Assembly: GCA_036644995.1 (NCBI GenBank) | Contig: JAVXOZ010000007.1 | Span: 1-64,000, forward strand | DNA length: 64,000 nt | From: Cryptoclostridium sp036644995 | GTDB taxonomy: Bacteria > Bacillota > Dehalobacteriia > UBA7702 | Reading direction: 5' to 3' | In this document: positions 16,748 to 25,089 of the stretch, in pieces | Layout of the letters: the number at the start of each line of letters is the position of its first letter | Numbering within the stretch: the stretch's first letter is position 1 | The notes under the pieces: generated by a model | Database searches by the model: none | Seen by the model: only the letters and a program-made list of their open reading frames with translations | Told to the model about the DNA's origin: nothing | Translations under genes and position numbers: made by a program

Positions 16748-18070
16748 GTGAAATATACTATTGCATTATGCAGTTTGGGCTGTGCCAAAAATTTGGTGGA
16801 CAGCGAAAGAATGTTGGCGATTTTAAAAAATCATAATTATAAAATCATTGCAGATTTTACCGCAGCCGATGTTATCGTGGTTAATACCTGCGGCTTTATA
16901 GAATCAGCCAAAGAGGAGAGCATAGAAACCATTTTGGAATATGCTGCCCTTAAAAACAATAAATGTAAGGTATTGGTGGTAACAGGTTGCTTGGTGCAAA
17001 AATATCAAAAGGATTTGGCTGTGGAAATCCCCGAAGTGGATTTATGGTTGGGTACTTTAAATTTTACCGAAATCGGTGAAAAATTAGATGAATTATTACC
17101 AAATACCGCTAAAATTATAGAATATGATGATCTTTGCCATCGTGAATTAACCACCCCTAATCATTGGGCATATCTAAAAATTGCCGAAGGCTGCGATAAT
17201 ACCTGTACCTTTTGTGTAATCCCTCAAATGCGGGGGCCATATAAAAGCCGCACCATAGAGAATATAATAGAAGAACTTAGGGTTTTAATTTCCAAAGGTG
17301 TAAAAGAGGTTATTGTTTTAGCCCAGGATACCACGGTTTATGGCAAGGATATTTATGGCAAACCCTATCTTAAAGAGTTGCTTAAAGCCATGGTAAAAGA
17401 AGATATTTTTTGGATACGCATACTTTACAGCTATCCCCAGCGTATGGATGGTGAGCTGTTGGAATTGATTTCCCGTGAGGAAAAAATTTGTACTTATTTG
17501 GATATACCCATGCAGCATTCCGAAGATGGGGTTTTAAAAGCCATGGGCAGACCAGAACGCAAGGATAAGCTTATAAAGCTACTTAAACAAATTCGTACCA
17601 TAAATGCGGATTTTGTGATAAGAAGTACATTTATCGTAGGTTTTCCCGGTGAAACCCAGGAAGATTTTATGGGACTTTGCGAATTTTTACAGGAAGCAAA
17701 ATTAGATTGGGTGGGTGTTTTTCCTTATTCCAAAGAGGAAGATACCGTGGCAGGGGCAATGCCCAACCAAATACCTGAGGATATTAAGGAATATCGCTAC
17801 AATTATATAATGTCCCTTTTAACCCGCTATTCCGCCCATAATTTGGAAAAATGGCAAAATAAAACCATTTTAGTAATTATAGAAGGAAAACTGGATGTTA
17901 ATGATGAATATTCTAAAGGATATCAATATGTTGCCAGAGCTTCTTTTCAAGCTCCGGATGTTGATGGCATGGTTTATGTAAAAACCAATAAAAGCCATAA
18001 CCCCGGCGATGCCATAAAAGTTACTGTTGTTTCCACCGACATTTATGATTTGATGGGAGAAGAAATATGA
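16748..18070 (+). CDS. rimO: Ribosomal protein S12 methylthiotransferase RimO
   Basis: 440-residue radical SAM enzyme that adds a methylthio group to an aspartate of ribosomal protein S12. The N-terminal UPF0004 domain holds SLGCAKNLVDSERM and NTCGFI (cluster cysteines), the central radical SAM motif reads CDNTCTFC (~residues 150-157) and a TRAM-like domain closes the protein. SLGCAKN and the absence of MiaB-type motifs favour RimO over MiaB. Starts at GTG 16748 behind AAGGAG. Its stop overlaps the pgsA start by four bases (ATGA), a mark of translational coupling in this operon. Confidence 0.95.
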   Translation: MKYTIALCSLGCAKNLVDSERMLAILKNHNYKIIADFTAADVIVVNTCGFIESAKEESIETILEYAALKNNKCKVLVVTGCLVQKYQKDLAVEIPEVDLWLGTLNFTEIGEKLDELLPNTAKIIEYDDLCHRELTTPNHWAYLKIAEGCDNTCTFCVIPQMRGPYKSRTIENIIEELRVLISKGVKEVIVLAQDTTVYGKDIYGKPYLKELLKAMVKEDIFWIRILYSYPQRMDGELLELISREEKICTYLDIPMQHSEDGVLKAMGRPERKDKLIKLLKQIRTINADFVIRSTFIVGFPGETQEDFMGLCEFLQEAKLDWVGVFPYSKEEDTVAGAMPNQIPEDIKEYRYNYIMSLLTRYSAHNLEKWQNKTILVIIEGKLDVNDEYSKGYQYVARASFQAPDVDGMVYVKTNKSHNPGDAIKVTVVSTDIYDLMGEEI

Positions 18071-18651
18071 GAAATCAAAGTAAACAAAGTAAATTAGAAA
18101 ATTTAAAAATTCCTTTTGGGTTGAACCTACCTAATGCCATTACCTTGGTGCGAATACTGATGATACCCTTAATACTGCTGTTTTTACTGGTAAATATTCC
18201 CGGTGGCAATATGATTGCTACAATTATCTTTTTAATTGCCAGCTTAACAGATGGATTGGATGGACACTATGCCCGTTCCATGAACCAAGTAACAACTTTA
18301 GGTAAATTTTTAGACCCCTTGGCAGATAAACTTTTAATTATTGCCACATTAAGCTGCCTTGTATCCATGAACAGAGTGGGTGTTGTTGCTGTAATTTTAA
18401 TTATCGCCAGAGAATTGATGGTTACAGGTTTAAGAGCCATTGCTGCGGATGCCGGTATAGTTATTGCCGCTTCCTATTTTGGCAAGGTTAAAACCGTTAG
18501 CCAAATTATAGCCGTTACATATGTGCTATTGGCAGGCACAATCACCATATTGCCTTTATGGATAGGCACAGTGCTGATTTGGATTGCCGTTGTATTCACC
18601 ATTCTTTCAGGGTATGATTATTTTGTAAAATGTAAGGACTTGTTAAGATGA
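18067..18651 (+). CDS. pgsA: CDP-diacylglycerol-glycerol-3-phosphate 3-phosphatidyltransferase
   Basis: 194-residue membrane enzyme that makes phosphatidylglycerol phosphate. The CDP-alcohol phosphotransferase signature DGLDGHYAR...GKFLDPLADK (DG, AR, G, D, D residues all present) lies at residues ~57-87. Four to six hydrophobic helices follow and precede it. Overlaps rimO and cinA by four bases at each end. The set rimO/pgsA/cinA/recA is a conserved Firmicute neighbourhood. Confidence 0.95.
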   Translation: MRNQSKQSKLENLKIPFGLNLPNAITLVRILMIPLILLFLLVNIPGGNMIATIIFLIASLTDGLDGHYARSMNQVTTLGKFLDPLADKLLIIATLSCLVSMNRVGVVAVILIIARELMVTGLRAIAADAGIVIAASYFGKVKTVSQIIAVTYVLLAGTITILPLWIGTVLIWIAVVFTILSGYDYFVKCKDLLR

Positions 18652-19124
18652 ATAAATTGGCAGAAAACGTTTGTCGCTCTTTAATGGTGCGTAAACTAAC
18701 CATTGCCACTGCGGAATCCTGCACCGGTGGTATGGTGGCAAAAACCATAACCGATATGGCGGGAATATCCTCAATTTTTGGCTATGGCGTTGTTACATAC
18801 AGCAATGAAGCTAAGGTAAAATTATTAAATGTAAATCAAAAAACCTTGGATAAGGTGGGGGCTGTTAGCCAAGAAACCGCCTATGAAATGGCAAAAGGTT
18901 TAAAAGAATTATCAAATGCGGATTTTTCCCTGAGCATTACAGGTATAGCAGGTCCCAATGGCGGCACAGAAGATAAACCAGTGGGTCTTGTTTATATTGG
19001 CTTGGAATTTCCCGATGGAAATGCCGTGGGAAAATTTATCTTCAAAGGCAACCGTGAAGAAATAAGAGAGCAAACCACCGAGGCAGCCTTCAGTATGATA
19101 AATGATGTACTGGCGAAGCTGTAA
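18648..19124 (+). CDS. pncC: CinA C-terminal-domain protein, nicotinamide-nucleotide amidase (PncC)
   Basis: 158 residues corresponding only to the CinA C-terminal (PncC) domain; the N-terminal molybdopterin-binding-like half of full CinA is absent. The enzyme deamidates nicotinamide mononucleotide for NAD recycling. Motifs: TAESCTGGMVAKTITDMAG (active serine in SCTGG), FGYGVVTYSNEAK, GAVSQETAYEMA, SITGIAGPNGGTEDKPVGLVYI. Start overlaps the pgsA stop (ATGA). Stand-alone PncC is common, so this is probably not a truncation. recA follows after 32 bases. Confidence 0.92.
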   Translation: MNKLAENVCRSLMVRKLTIATAESCTGGMVAKTITDMAGISSIFGYGVVTYSNEAKVKLLNVNQKTLDKVGAVSQETAYEMAKGLKELSNADFSLSITGIAGPNGGTEDKPVGLVYIGLEFPDGNAVGKFIFKGNREEIREQTTEAAFSMINDVLAKL

Positions 19125-19156
19125 AGCTTAAGATATAAATTGAATGGAGAAATTGA

Positions 19157-20332
19157 ATGGATAAAAGCAGCAAAAATAAACATACCAAAGTTGAAAGAAA
19201 TGTGGTGCTGGATGCGGAAAGTAAAAAAGAAGCATTGGCAGCGGCTTTGGGGCAAATAGAAAAACAATTTGGCAAAGGTGCCATTATGCGTATGGGTGAT
19301 GCAGCCAATATGAATATAGATGTAATTCCCACAGGCATTTTATCTTTGGATATTGCTTTGGGCGCAGGGGGTATTCCCCGTGGCAGAATTATAGAAATTT
19401 TTGGCCCTGAATCTTCTGGTAAAACCACAGTGGCTTTACACATGGTTGCGGAAGCTCAAAAAATGGGTGGTACAGCAGCTTTTATTGATGCGGAACACGC
19501 TTTGGATCCTCAATATGCCTTAAAATTGGGTGTGGATATCAAAGATTTATTAATTTCTCAACCGGACATGGGTGAACAGGCACTGGAAATAGCCGAAGCC
19601 TTGGTTCGCAGTAATTCAGTGGATATTATAGTTATAGATTCCGTTGCGGCTTTGGTGCCTCGTGCAGAGTTAGAAGGGGAAATGGGCGATAGCCATATGG
19701 GGGTTCAGGCTCGTCTTATGTCTCAGGCATTGAGAAAACTAACCGCTATTATTGGCAGAACCAACAGTACAATTATTTTTATTAACCAAATACGTGATAA
19801 AATTGGGATAGTTTATGGCAGCCCCGAAACCACAACAGGTGGTCGTGCTTTGAAATTTTACGCATCTATGCGCATAGATATCAGAAAATGTGAACCCATT
19901 AAATCCGGAACAGAAATTATTGGCAACCGCACCAAAGCTAAGGTTGTTAAAAATAAAATTGCACCTCCTTTTAAAGTTGCGGAATTTGATATGATTTACG
20001 GTCAAGGGGTATCCCGTGAGGGCAGCCTTTTGGATGTTGCAGTGGATTTGAACATCGTTAAAAAAAGCGGTGCTTGGTTCTCCTATGGTGATGAACGCAT
20101 TGGTCAAGGCAGGGAAAATGCCAAAAAATATTTCAAGGAACATCCGGAAACCTATAAAGAAGTTGAAGCAAAAGTATTTGAAGAAATGAAGAAAACAGAT
20201 GTTTCAAAGTTTACCGCTACCGCTTCGGAAAAAAATGCAGATATGGATGTTGATACTGATTTAGATATGGATGTTGATTTTGAAGATGTAGATGTAGAAG
20301 ATATTGCGGAAAATCAGGATATAGAAGAATGA
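19157..20332 (+). CDS. recA: Recombinase RecA
   Basis: 391-residue RecA for homologous recombination and the SOS response. Walker A GPESSGKTT lies at ~83-91, the LLISQPDMGEQALEI, VIDSVAALVPRAELEGEMGD and IFINQIRDKIG motifs (loops L1 and L2 region) are intact. The C-terminal ~45 residues form an extended acidic tail with alternating Asp (DMDVDTDLDMDVDF), longer than in most RecA proteins and probably disordered. No obvious LexA-type operator was seen before the gene. The stop overlaps the recX start (ATGA). Confidence 0.98.
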   Translation: MDKSSKNKHTKVERNVVLDAESKKEALAAALGQIEKQFGKGAIMRMGDAANMNIDVIPTGILSLDIALGAGGIPRGRIIEIFGPESSGKTTVALHMVAEAQKMGGTAAFIDAEHALDPQYALKLGVDIKDLLISQPDMGEQALEIAEALVRSNSVDIIVIDSVAALVPRAELEGEMGDSHMGVQARLMSQALRKLTAIIGRTNSTIIFINQIRDKIGIVYGSPETTTGGRALKFYASMRIDIRKCEPIKSGTEIIGNRTKAKVVKNKIAPPFKVAEFDMIYGQGVSREGSLLDVAVDLNIVKKSGAWFSYGDERIGQGRENAKKYFKEHPETYKEVEAKVFEEMKKTDVSKFTATASEKNADMDVDTDLDMDVDFEDVDVEDIAENQDIEE

Positions 20333-20805
20333 AAAATAAATCTGATAAATTGCCCAACCCCGTAAATTACAGTTTGTGGTTGCTTAATTATGGCAATAAA
20401 AGTGTAAAACAAATGTTTGAAGCATTAATAAAAAGGGGTTTTACTGAGGAAACAGCCAACGAAACTGTGGAATCTTTAATTGAATGGGGCTATTTGGATG
20501 ATGCCAAATATAAAGAACAGCTAATAGATAAAAGAAAGCGTAATAACGTTAAGGGCAGGTCTTTTGTGTATAGAGAGCTAAATAATGCGGGTATAGATGA
20601 TTTAGAAGATTTAGATGATTTATACGATGATGAAGAAGAAAAAGAGCGTATTGATAAGCTTTTGGATCAATGGGAAAGAAAGGCTCCGCTTTCACGTGAA
20701 AATCAAGATAAATACTTTATGAGATTGGCAAGACGAGGGTTTGCCAAGGGGAATATTTTTTTCTGTATGGAAAAACGTCGAAACGATATAGAAATATTTT
20801 CTTGA
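20329..20805 (+). CDS. recX: Regulatory protein RecX
   Basis: 158 residues, RecX family: binds RecA filaments and moderates their activity. Three helical repeats of the RecX type are recognisable, e.g. SVKQMFEALIKRGFTEETANETVESLIEWGYLDDAKY near residues 25-65. Position directly after recA with a four-base overlap supports the call strongly; sequence conservation of this family is low. The coding end carries a likely promoter for the next transcription unit (TTGACA at 20802). Confidence 0.88.
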   Translation: MKNKSDKLPNPVNYSLWLLNYGNKSVKQMFEALIKRGFTEETANETVESLIEWGYLDDAKYKEQLIDKRKRNNVKGRSFVYRELNNAGIDDLEDLDDLYDDEEEKERIDKLLDQWERKAPLSRENQDKYFMRLARRGFAKGNIFFCMEKRRNDIEIFS

Positions 20806-20830
20806 CAATTTTGATAAAACTATATAAACT
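20802..20830 (+). promoter_or_regulatory. Sigma-A-type promoter for the rny leader
   Basis: TTGACA at 20802-20807, overlapping the recX stop. Downstream, TATAAA (20823, 15-base spacer) or TAAACT (20825, 17-base spacer) can act as the -10. This would start a leader of about 200 bases before rny, which contains an AGCTGAA-G-TTCAGCT palindrome at about 20852-20866. Confidence 0.55.
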
Positions 20831-20993
20831 ATACAAGAGCAGTGTTTTTTCAGCTGAAGTTCAGCTTTAGTGATAATAGATAAAATTTCATTAATCATTG
20901 GGATAATTATAGATTATTTTAATATGCGTAAAATTGGGGTTTTCTCGATTTTTTATGAAAAAAAACTATATCACATCAGGTTTACCAGCCGAA

Positions 20994-21024
20994 AAAGCCA
21001 AGTTTAACTTGGCTTTACTTTTTT
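20994..21024 (+). terminator. Terminator directly before the rny ribosome binding site (likely attenuator)
   Basis: Perfect 11-bp hairpin AAAGCCAAGTT-T-AACTTGGCTTT followed by ACTTTTTT. The rny ATG is only 18 bases further on, with GGAGGG between, so there is no room for a promoter after the terminator. Transcription of rny must pass through it. Confidence 0.75.
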
Positions 21025-21041
21025 ATGGAGGGTTTAATATA

Positions 21042-22583
21042 ATGAGTATCGTAATATTTATTGTCATCTTGGTAGTTGCCGTAGCGGTAACCTTTGTCCT
21101 TGGCTATTTCGTCAGAAAACGTATAGCTGAAGCCAAAATATCATCCGCCGAGGAAGCAACCAAGAAAATTTTAGAAGATGCCTACAAAGAGGCAGATGCA
21201 AAGAAACGTGAAGCTTTGGTTGAAGCTAAAGAAGAAATCCTCAAAATGAAAAGCGACAGCGAAAAAGAAGCTAAAGAAAGACGCAACGAAGTTACCAGAA
21301 TGGAGCGTCGTGTTCTGCAAAAAGAAGAAAACCTGGATAAAAAAACAGAAAATTTAGAACACAAAGAAAACAAATTAAGTAAAAAAGAGCGTGATATTGA
21401 AGCTCAAATGGCAAATGTGGAAGAATTACAAGCCAAAAAACAAGGTGAACTGGAAAAAATCAGTGGTTTAAGTGCTGAGGAAGCCAAACAAATACTCCTA
21501 TCAGGTGTTGAAGAAGAAGTTAAATACGATGCTGCGTTGATGATTAAGGAAATTGAAACAGAAGCCAAAGAAAATGCAGACAGAACCGCCAGAGAAATAG
21601 TTTCCCAAGCTATTCAGCGTGTGGCTGCAGACCATGTTTCCGAAACCACAGTTTCAGTTGTGGTTTTGCCAAATGATGAAATGAAGGGCAGAATTATTGG
21701 TCGTGAAGGTCGTAATATCCGCACTTTAGAAACATTAACCGGTATAGATTTGATTATTGATGATACTCCTGAAGCCGTAATTATTTCCGGATTTGACCCT
21801 GTGCGGCGTGAAGTTGCCAGAATTGCTTTGGAAAAATTGATTCAAGATGGTCGTATTCATCCTGCTCGCATCGAAGAAATGGTTGAAAAAGCTCAAAAAG
21901 AAGTTGACCAAAAAATCAAAGAAGAAGGCGAACAAGCCACCTTTAGTGTTGGGGTTCACGGTATTCACCCTGAATTAATTAAGGTTTTGGGTCGTTTGCG
22001 TTATCGCACAAGTTATGGCCAAAATGTTTTAAAGCATTCCATAGAAGTAGCACATTTAGCTGCGGTTATGGCTGCGGAGCTGGGTCTTGATGTTACATTG
22101 GCAAAACGTGCGGGGCTTCTCCACGATTTGGGTAAAGCAGTTGACCGTGAAATGGAAGGGCAACACGCTTTCCTCGGTGCGGATATTGCTAAAAAATATG
22201 GTGAAAGCAAAAATGTGGTTAATGCCATTGCCGCTCACCATGGGGATACAGACCCAATTACCGTGGAAGCTGTTTTAATTCAAGCTGCAGATGCTATTTC
22301 TGCTGCTCGTCCCGGTGCCAGAAGGGAAACCTTGGAAACCTATATTAAACGTTTGGAACAATTAGAAGAAATTGCCGAATCCTTTAACGGTGTTGAAAAA
22401 AGCTTTGCCATTCAAGCCGGTAGAGAAGTACGCATAATAGTAAAACCCGATAAAGTTGACGATGTAATGTCTTATAGTTTGGCAAGAGATATCGTAAAAC
22501 GTATTTCCACAGAAATGGAATATCCGGGTCAAATCAAAGTAGTTGTAATCAGAGAAACCAGAGCTGTGGACTACGCAAAATAA
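21042..22583 (+). CDS. rny: Ribonuclease Y
   Basis: 513-residue membrane-anchored endoribonuclease that starts mRNA decay in many Firmicutes. One N-terminal membrane helix (residues ~3-25), a long coiled coil (~30-190) rich in Glu/Lys, a KH RNA-binding domain (GRIIGREGRNIRTLETLTGID, ~205-265) and a metal-dependent HD domain (HSIEVAHLAAVMAAELG... HDLGKAVD, with the HD pair at ~360) are all present. Length matches the usual 510-520. The start at 21042 has GGAGGG 10 bases upstream. The frame is open further up to 20934, but that part has no ribosome binding site and would lack the proper membrane-helix start. Confidence 0.97.
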   Translation: MSIVIFIVILVVAVAVTFVLGYFVRKRIAEAKISSAEEATKKILEDAYKEADAKKREALVEAKEEILKMKSDSEKEAKERRNEVTRMERRVLQKEENLDKKTENLEHKENKLSKKERDIEAQMANVEELQAKKQGELEKISGLSAEEAKQILLSGVEEEVKYDAALMIKEIETEAKENADRTAREIVSQAIQRVAADHVSETTVSVVVLPNDEMKGRIIGREGRNIRTLETLTGIDLIIDDTPEAVIISGFDPVRREVARIALEKLIQDGRIHPARIEEMVEKAQKEVDQKIKEEGEQATFSVGVHGIHPELIKVLGRLRYRTSYGQNVLKHSIEVAHLAAVMAAELGLDVTLAKRAGLLHDLGKAVDREMEGQHAFLGADIAKKYGESKNVVNAIAAHHGDTDPITVEAVLIQAADAISAARPGARRETLETYIKRLEQLEEIAESFNGVEKSFAIQAGREVRIIVKPDKVDDVMSYSLARDIVKRISTEMEYPGQIKVVVIRETRAVDYAK

Positions 22584-22589
22584 ATAAAT

Positions 22590-22623
22590 AAACCGGCAAA
22601 GTTTTTTCTTTGCCGGTTTAAAA
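22590..22623 (+). terminator. Terminator of rny
   Basis: Hairpin AAACCGGCAAAG-TTTTTT-CTTTGCCGGTTT just after the stop codon. The trailing run is weak (TTTAAAAT), so some read-through into the next gene is possible. Confidence 0.65.
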
Positions 22624-22642
22624 TATTAAAGGAGGTGACCTT

Positions 22643-23200
22643 ATGCGATTCTATGATAATGAAGAAATAACTAATTTTGTAAATCTTTTTGTATCTGTTA
22701 TTATTTGCTTTCCCGAGGTAACGACCATAAAATATGATAGAGATAGTGATGAAATATATTTTAACTTTATATTAAAAGATGTTAAATCCATAAAAAATAT
22801 AAAAAAATCACTTAATGCCATTGATGAAGCGTTAAAAGGTTACCACCGTTTGGAATCTACAAAGCATTATGAATACGGTGTAAAAGTGAAAAAAACAGGT
22901 GAATATGCGGTTTTGGAAGTTCATAGAGATATGAAATCCATAAACAGACCGGAAATTTCCTTTTTAATTGAGCTTTTCAGAACACAGTTTTTGGATAATT
23001 TGCTTATGGAATTGGTGGATCAAGAACAAGATAGCGACTATCATTGGTTTTTTCAAGATTCCCATGAAGCCGAATTTCAACAGGAAACAAATGAAGTTGC
23101 ACCGGAAAAAAAGAGAATCAAATACGACGAAAAAAGTATTGGCAATAATATATTAGTATGCAGAGAAGAAGGCAAAGTGTTAGTATTTAGCAATTCCTAA
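22643..23200 (+). CDS. Hypothetical protein between rny and ymdB
   Basis: 185 residues, not recognised. It starts at ATG 22643 with a strong GGAGGTGACC ribosome binding site. The protein is soluble and mixed alpha/beta; the N-terminal half contains FVNLFVSVIICFPEVTTIKYDRDSDEIYFNFIL, then a basic helix and a segment EVHRDMKSINRPEISFLIELFRTQFLDNLL. The last 60 residues are charged and probably flexible. No signal peptide, membrane helix or cysteine motif. ymdB follows after 12 bases, so the two are likely co-expressed. Sitting between two RNA/cyclic-nucleotide-related genes hints at, but does not show, a related role. Confidence 0.7.
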   Translation: MRFYDNEEITNFVNLFVSVIICFPEVTTIKYDRDSDEIYFNFILKDVKSIKNIKKSLNAIDEALKGYHRLESTKHYEYGVKVKKTGEYAVLEVHRDMKSINRPEISFLIELFRTQFLDNLLMELVDQEQDSDYHWFFQDSHEAEFQQETNEVAPEKKRIKYDEKSIGNNILVCREEGKVLVFSNS

Positions 23201-23212
23201 CAGAGGTAATAA

Positions 23213-24004
23213 ATGAATGTACTTTTTATAGGCGATATTGTGGGGAATCCCGGTCGCTCGGTTTTGGAAAATAATCTTTCGGTAATAGAAAATGAGGAAA
23301 ATATTTCCTTTACCATTGCCAACGGCGAAAATTCTTCCGGTGGCTTTGGTATGAATAAAAAAGGTTACGATTCCATGTCTATGAGTGGTGTTGATGCCTT
23401 TACCATGGGAAATCACACCTTTGACAATAAAAAAATTATAGATTTTATTGATAGCCCCAATATCATAAGACCTTTAAATCTTACCGGCGATACTCCGGGA
23501 AAAGGTGTGCGTACCTTGGATTTGGCAAATGGTAAAAAATTAACTATTGTTAATATGTTGGGGCGTGTTTATAGTAATAATAATGTTGATTGCCCCTTTA
23601 AAACCATGGATAAAATTCTCCAAGAGCATAATTTAGCAGATGAAATTATTATTTTAGATTTTCATGCAGATGCCACATCGGAAAAAGTGTGCCTTGGGCA
23701 CTATCTGGATGGTAAAGTTACTGCGGTTTTGGGTACCCATACCCATATTCAAACAGCAGATGAAAAAATATTGCCCAGAGGTACGGGATATATCAGCGAT
23801 GTTGGGATGACAGGTGGCTATGATTCCAGCTTGGGTATGGATAAAGAGGCTGCTATAAGTCGTTTTACCCAAACTGTTAACAGTCGTCTTTTTCCTGCGG
23901 AAGGTGAAAGACAAATTAACGCTGTGGTTTTAAAAATTGATGATAATACCAATAAAACCAAAGAAATATATAGAATTAACAAAGTATTTCCCGGGGACTA
24001 TTAA
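23213..24004 (+). CDS. ymdB: YmdB family 2',3'-cyclic nucleotide phosphodiesterase
   Basis: 263-residue calcineurin-like phosphoesterase. The B. subtilis homologue follows rny (ymdA), hydrolyses cyclic mononucleotides and affects biofilm and motility gene expression. Metal-binding residues are visible: IGDIVGNPGR (Asp), NGENSSGGFG (Glu, Asn), MGNHTFDN (Asn, His), DFHADATSEK (His), GTHTHIQTAD (His, His). The next gene starts after about 65 bases with its own strong ribosome binding site. Typical length. Confidence 0.93.
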   Translation: MNVLFIGDIVGNPGRSVLENNLSVIENEENISFTIANGENSSGGFGMNKKGYDSMSMSGVDAFTMGNHTFDNKKIIDFIDSPNIIRPLNLTGDTPGKGVRTLDLANGKKLTIVNMLGRVYSNNNVDCPFKTMDKILQEHNLADEIIILDFHADATSEKVCLGHYLDGKVTAVLGTHTHIQTADEKILPRGTGYISDVGMTGGYDSSLGMDKEAAISRFTQTVNSRLFPAEGERQINAVVLKIDDNTNKTKEIYRINKVFPGDY

Positions 24005-24071
24005 TTTAGCAGGAATAATGATATGAATAGGGAAATATATATTTAATTGATTAGGTTTAAGGAGGGCAATG

Positions 24072-24146
24072 ATGGACAATATTAAAATAATTAACATAAA
24101 AATATGCCCTGTTTACTGTTTTTGCCTCGGTGGGGGATTAGTATGA
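24072..24146 (+). CDS. Short cysteine-containing peptide overlapping the dipeptidase start
   Basis: 24 codons with AAGGAGGG five bases before the ATG, a better site than that of the downstream gene. The peptide begins MDNIKIINIKIC and contains CPVYCFC followed by LGGGLV, giving three cysteines in seven residues. Its TGA stop overlaps the dipeptidase ATG by four bases, the pattern of translational coupling. It may be a leader peptide or a tiny protein; the function is unknown and it could be no more than a coupling device. A second ATG three bases upstream is in the same frame. Confidence 0.45.
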   Translation: MDNIKIINIKICPVYCFCLGGGLV

Positions 24147-25087
24147 AGAATAACCATGGGAGCCTATCTGTTTCGGGCTCTATTTCTTTAAGAGTAGATG
24201 GGCATTGCGATACTGTTGCCGCCCTAAAAAACGGTAAAGCCAAACATATTGATTTAGAAAATATTGAAAACTTTACGGATTTGCAATTTTTTGCAATTTA
24301 TATTAAAAACGAAAATGATACCAATAATGCAGTGCAGGAAAATGAAGAATATTATTCGTATTATCGGGAAATATTGGAAAAATATGAAAAAATAGTGCCA
24401 ATATTATCCGCAAAAGATATAAATGAATTAAAAATAGGTCAGGTTGGTTCTATTTTAGCAATGGAAAATTCAGAGCCGCTGGCAACGGATAGTGAAGCTA
24501 TTTTTCGATTTATTGATAAGGGATACCGTTCTTTTGGCATTACTTGGAGCAATGATAATTCCTTTGGCGGTGGTGCAAACACCGATACGGGACTAAAAGA
24601 TTTGGGCAGAAATTTACTGAGAGCCATGAATAAACTACCTGTACTGGTGGATTTGGCTCATATGAATAAAAAAAGTTTTTTCGATTCTATGGAAATTTTG
24701 GAAAAACCGCCCATTGTTACCCACGGCTGCTGTTACAGCCTTTGTGCCCATAGACGCAATTTAACCGATGATGCCATGAAATTATTGGCAGGAGCCAAGG
24801 GGCTTTTTGGTATTACCTTTGTGGATTCTTTTCTCAAAGAAGGTGGCAATGCTACCATAGACCGAATTGTGGACCACATTATTTATGCTGCGGATATTAT
24901 GGGTTTAAAAAATGTGTGTTTGGGTTCTGATTTTGATGGTGCAAATTTACCATACGATATGTGCGGACAAAAAGATATTGGAAAATTAAAAGAGCAAATG
25001 CTAAAACGTGATTTTTCAAATGATGAAATAGATGATATTATGGGTAATAATTTAAAAAATTACCTTGAAAAAATATTGGAGTGTTGA
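24143..25087 (+). CDS. Membrane dipeptidase family (M19) metallopeptidase
   Basis: 314-residue member of the renal dipeptidase family. Zinc-site signatures: DGHCDT at ~18-23, a glutamate in AMENSE, DLAHMN, VTHGCCYSLCAHRRNLTDDAM and GSDFDG near the end. Start: ATG 24143 is preferred, since it gives a short N terminus before the first motif and follows a GGTGGGGG stretch; an earlier in-frame ATG at 24104 has no ribosome binding site. No signal peptide, so it is probably cytoplasmic and cleaves dipeptides. Its stop lies just before the PHP gene start, so these belong to one operon. Confidence 0.87.
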   Translation: MKNNHGSLSVSGSISLRVDGHCDTVAALKNGKAKHIDLENIENFTDLQFFAIYIKNENDTNNAVQENEEYYSYYREILEKYEKIVPILSAKDINELKIGQVGSILAMENSEPLATDSEAIFRFIDKGYRSFGITWSNDNSFGGGANTDTGLKDLGRNLLRAMNKLPVLVDLAHMNKKSFFDSMEILEKPPIVTHGCCYSLCAHRRNLTDDAMKLLAGAKGLFGITFVDSFLKEGGNATIDRIVDHIIYAADIMGLKNVCLGSDFDGANLPYDMCGQKDIGKLKEQMLKRDFSNDEIDDIMGNNLKNYLEKILEC

Positions 25088-25089
25088 TA

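Noticed and set aside
20934..21041. N-terminal extension of rny
   Set aside because: Begins with TTG without a ribosome binding site, passes through a terminator hairpin, and places residues before the membrane anchor that RNase Y lacks.
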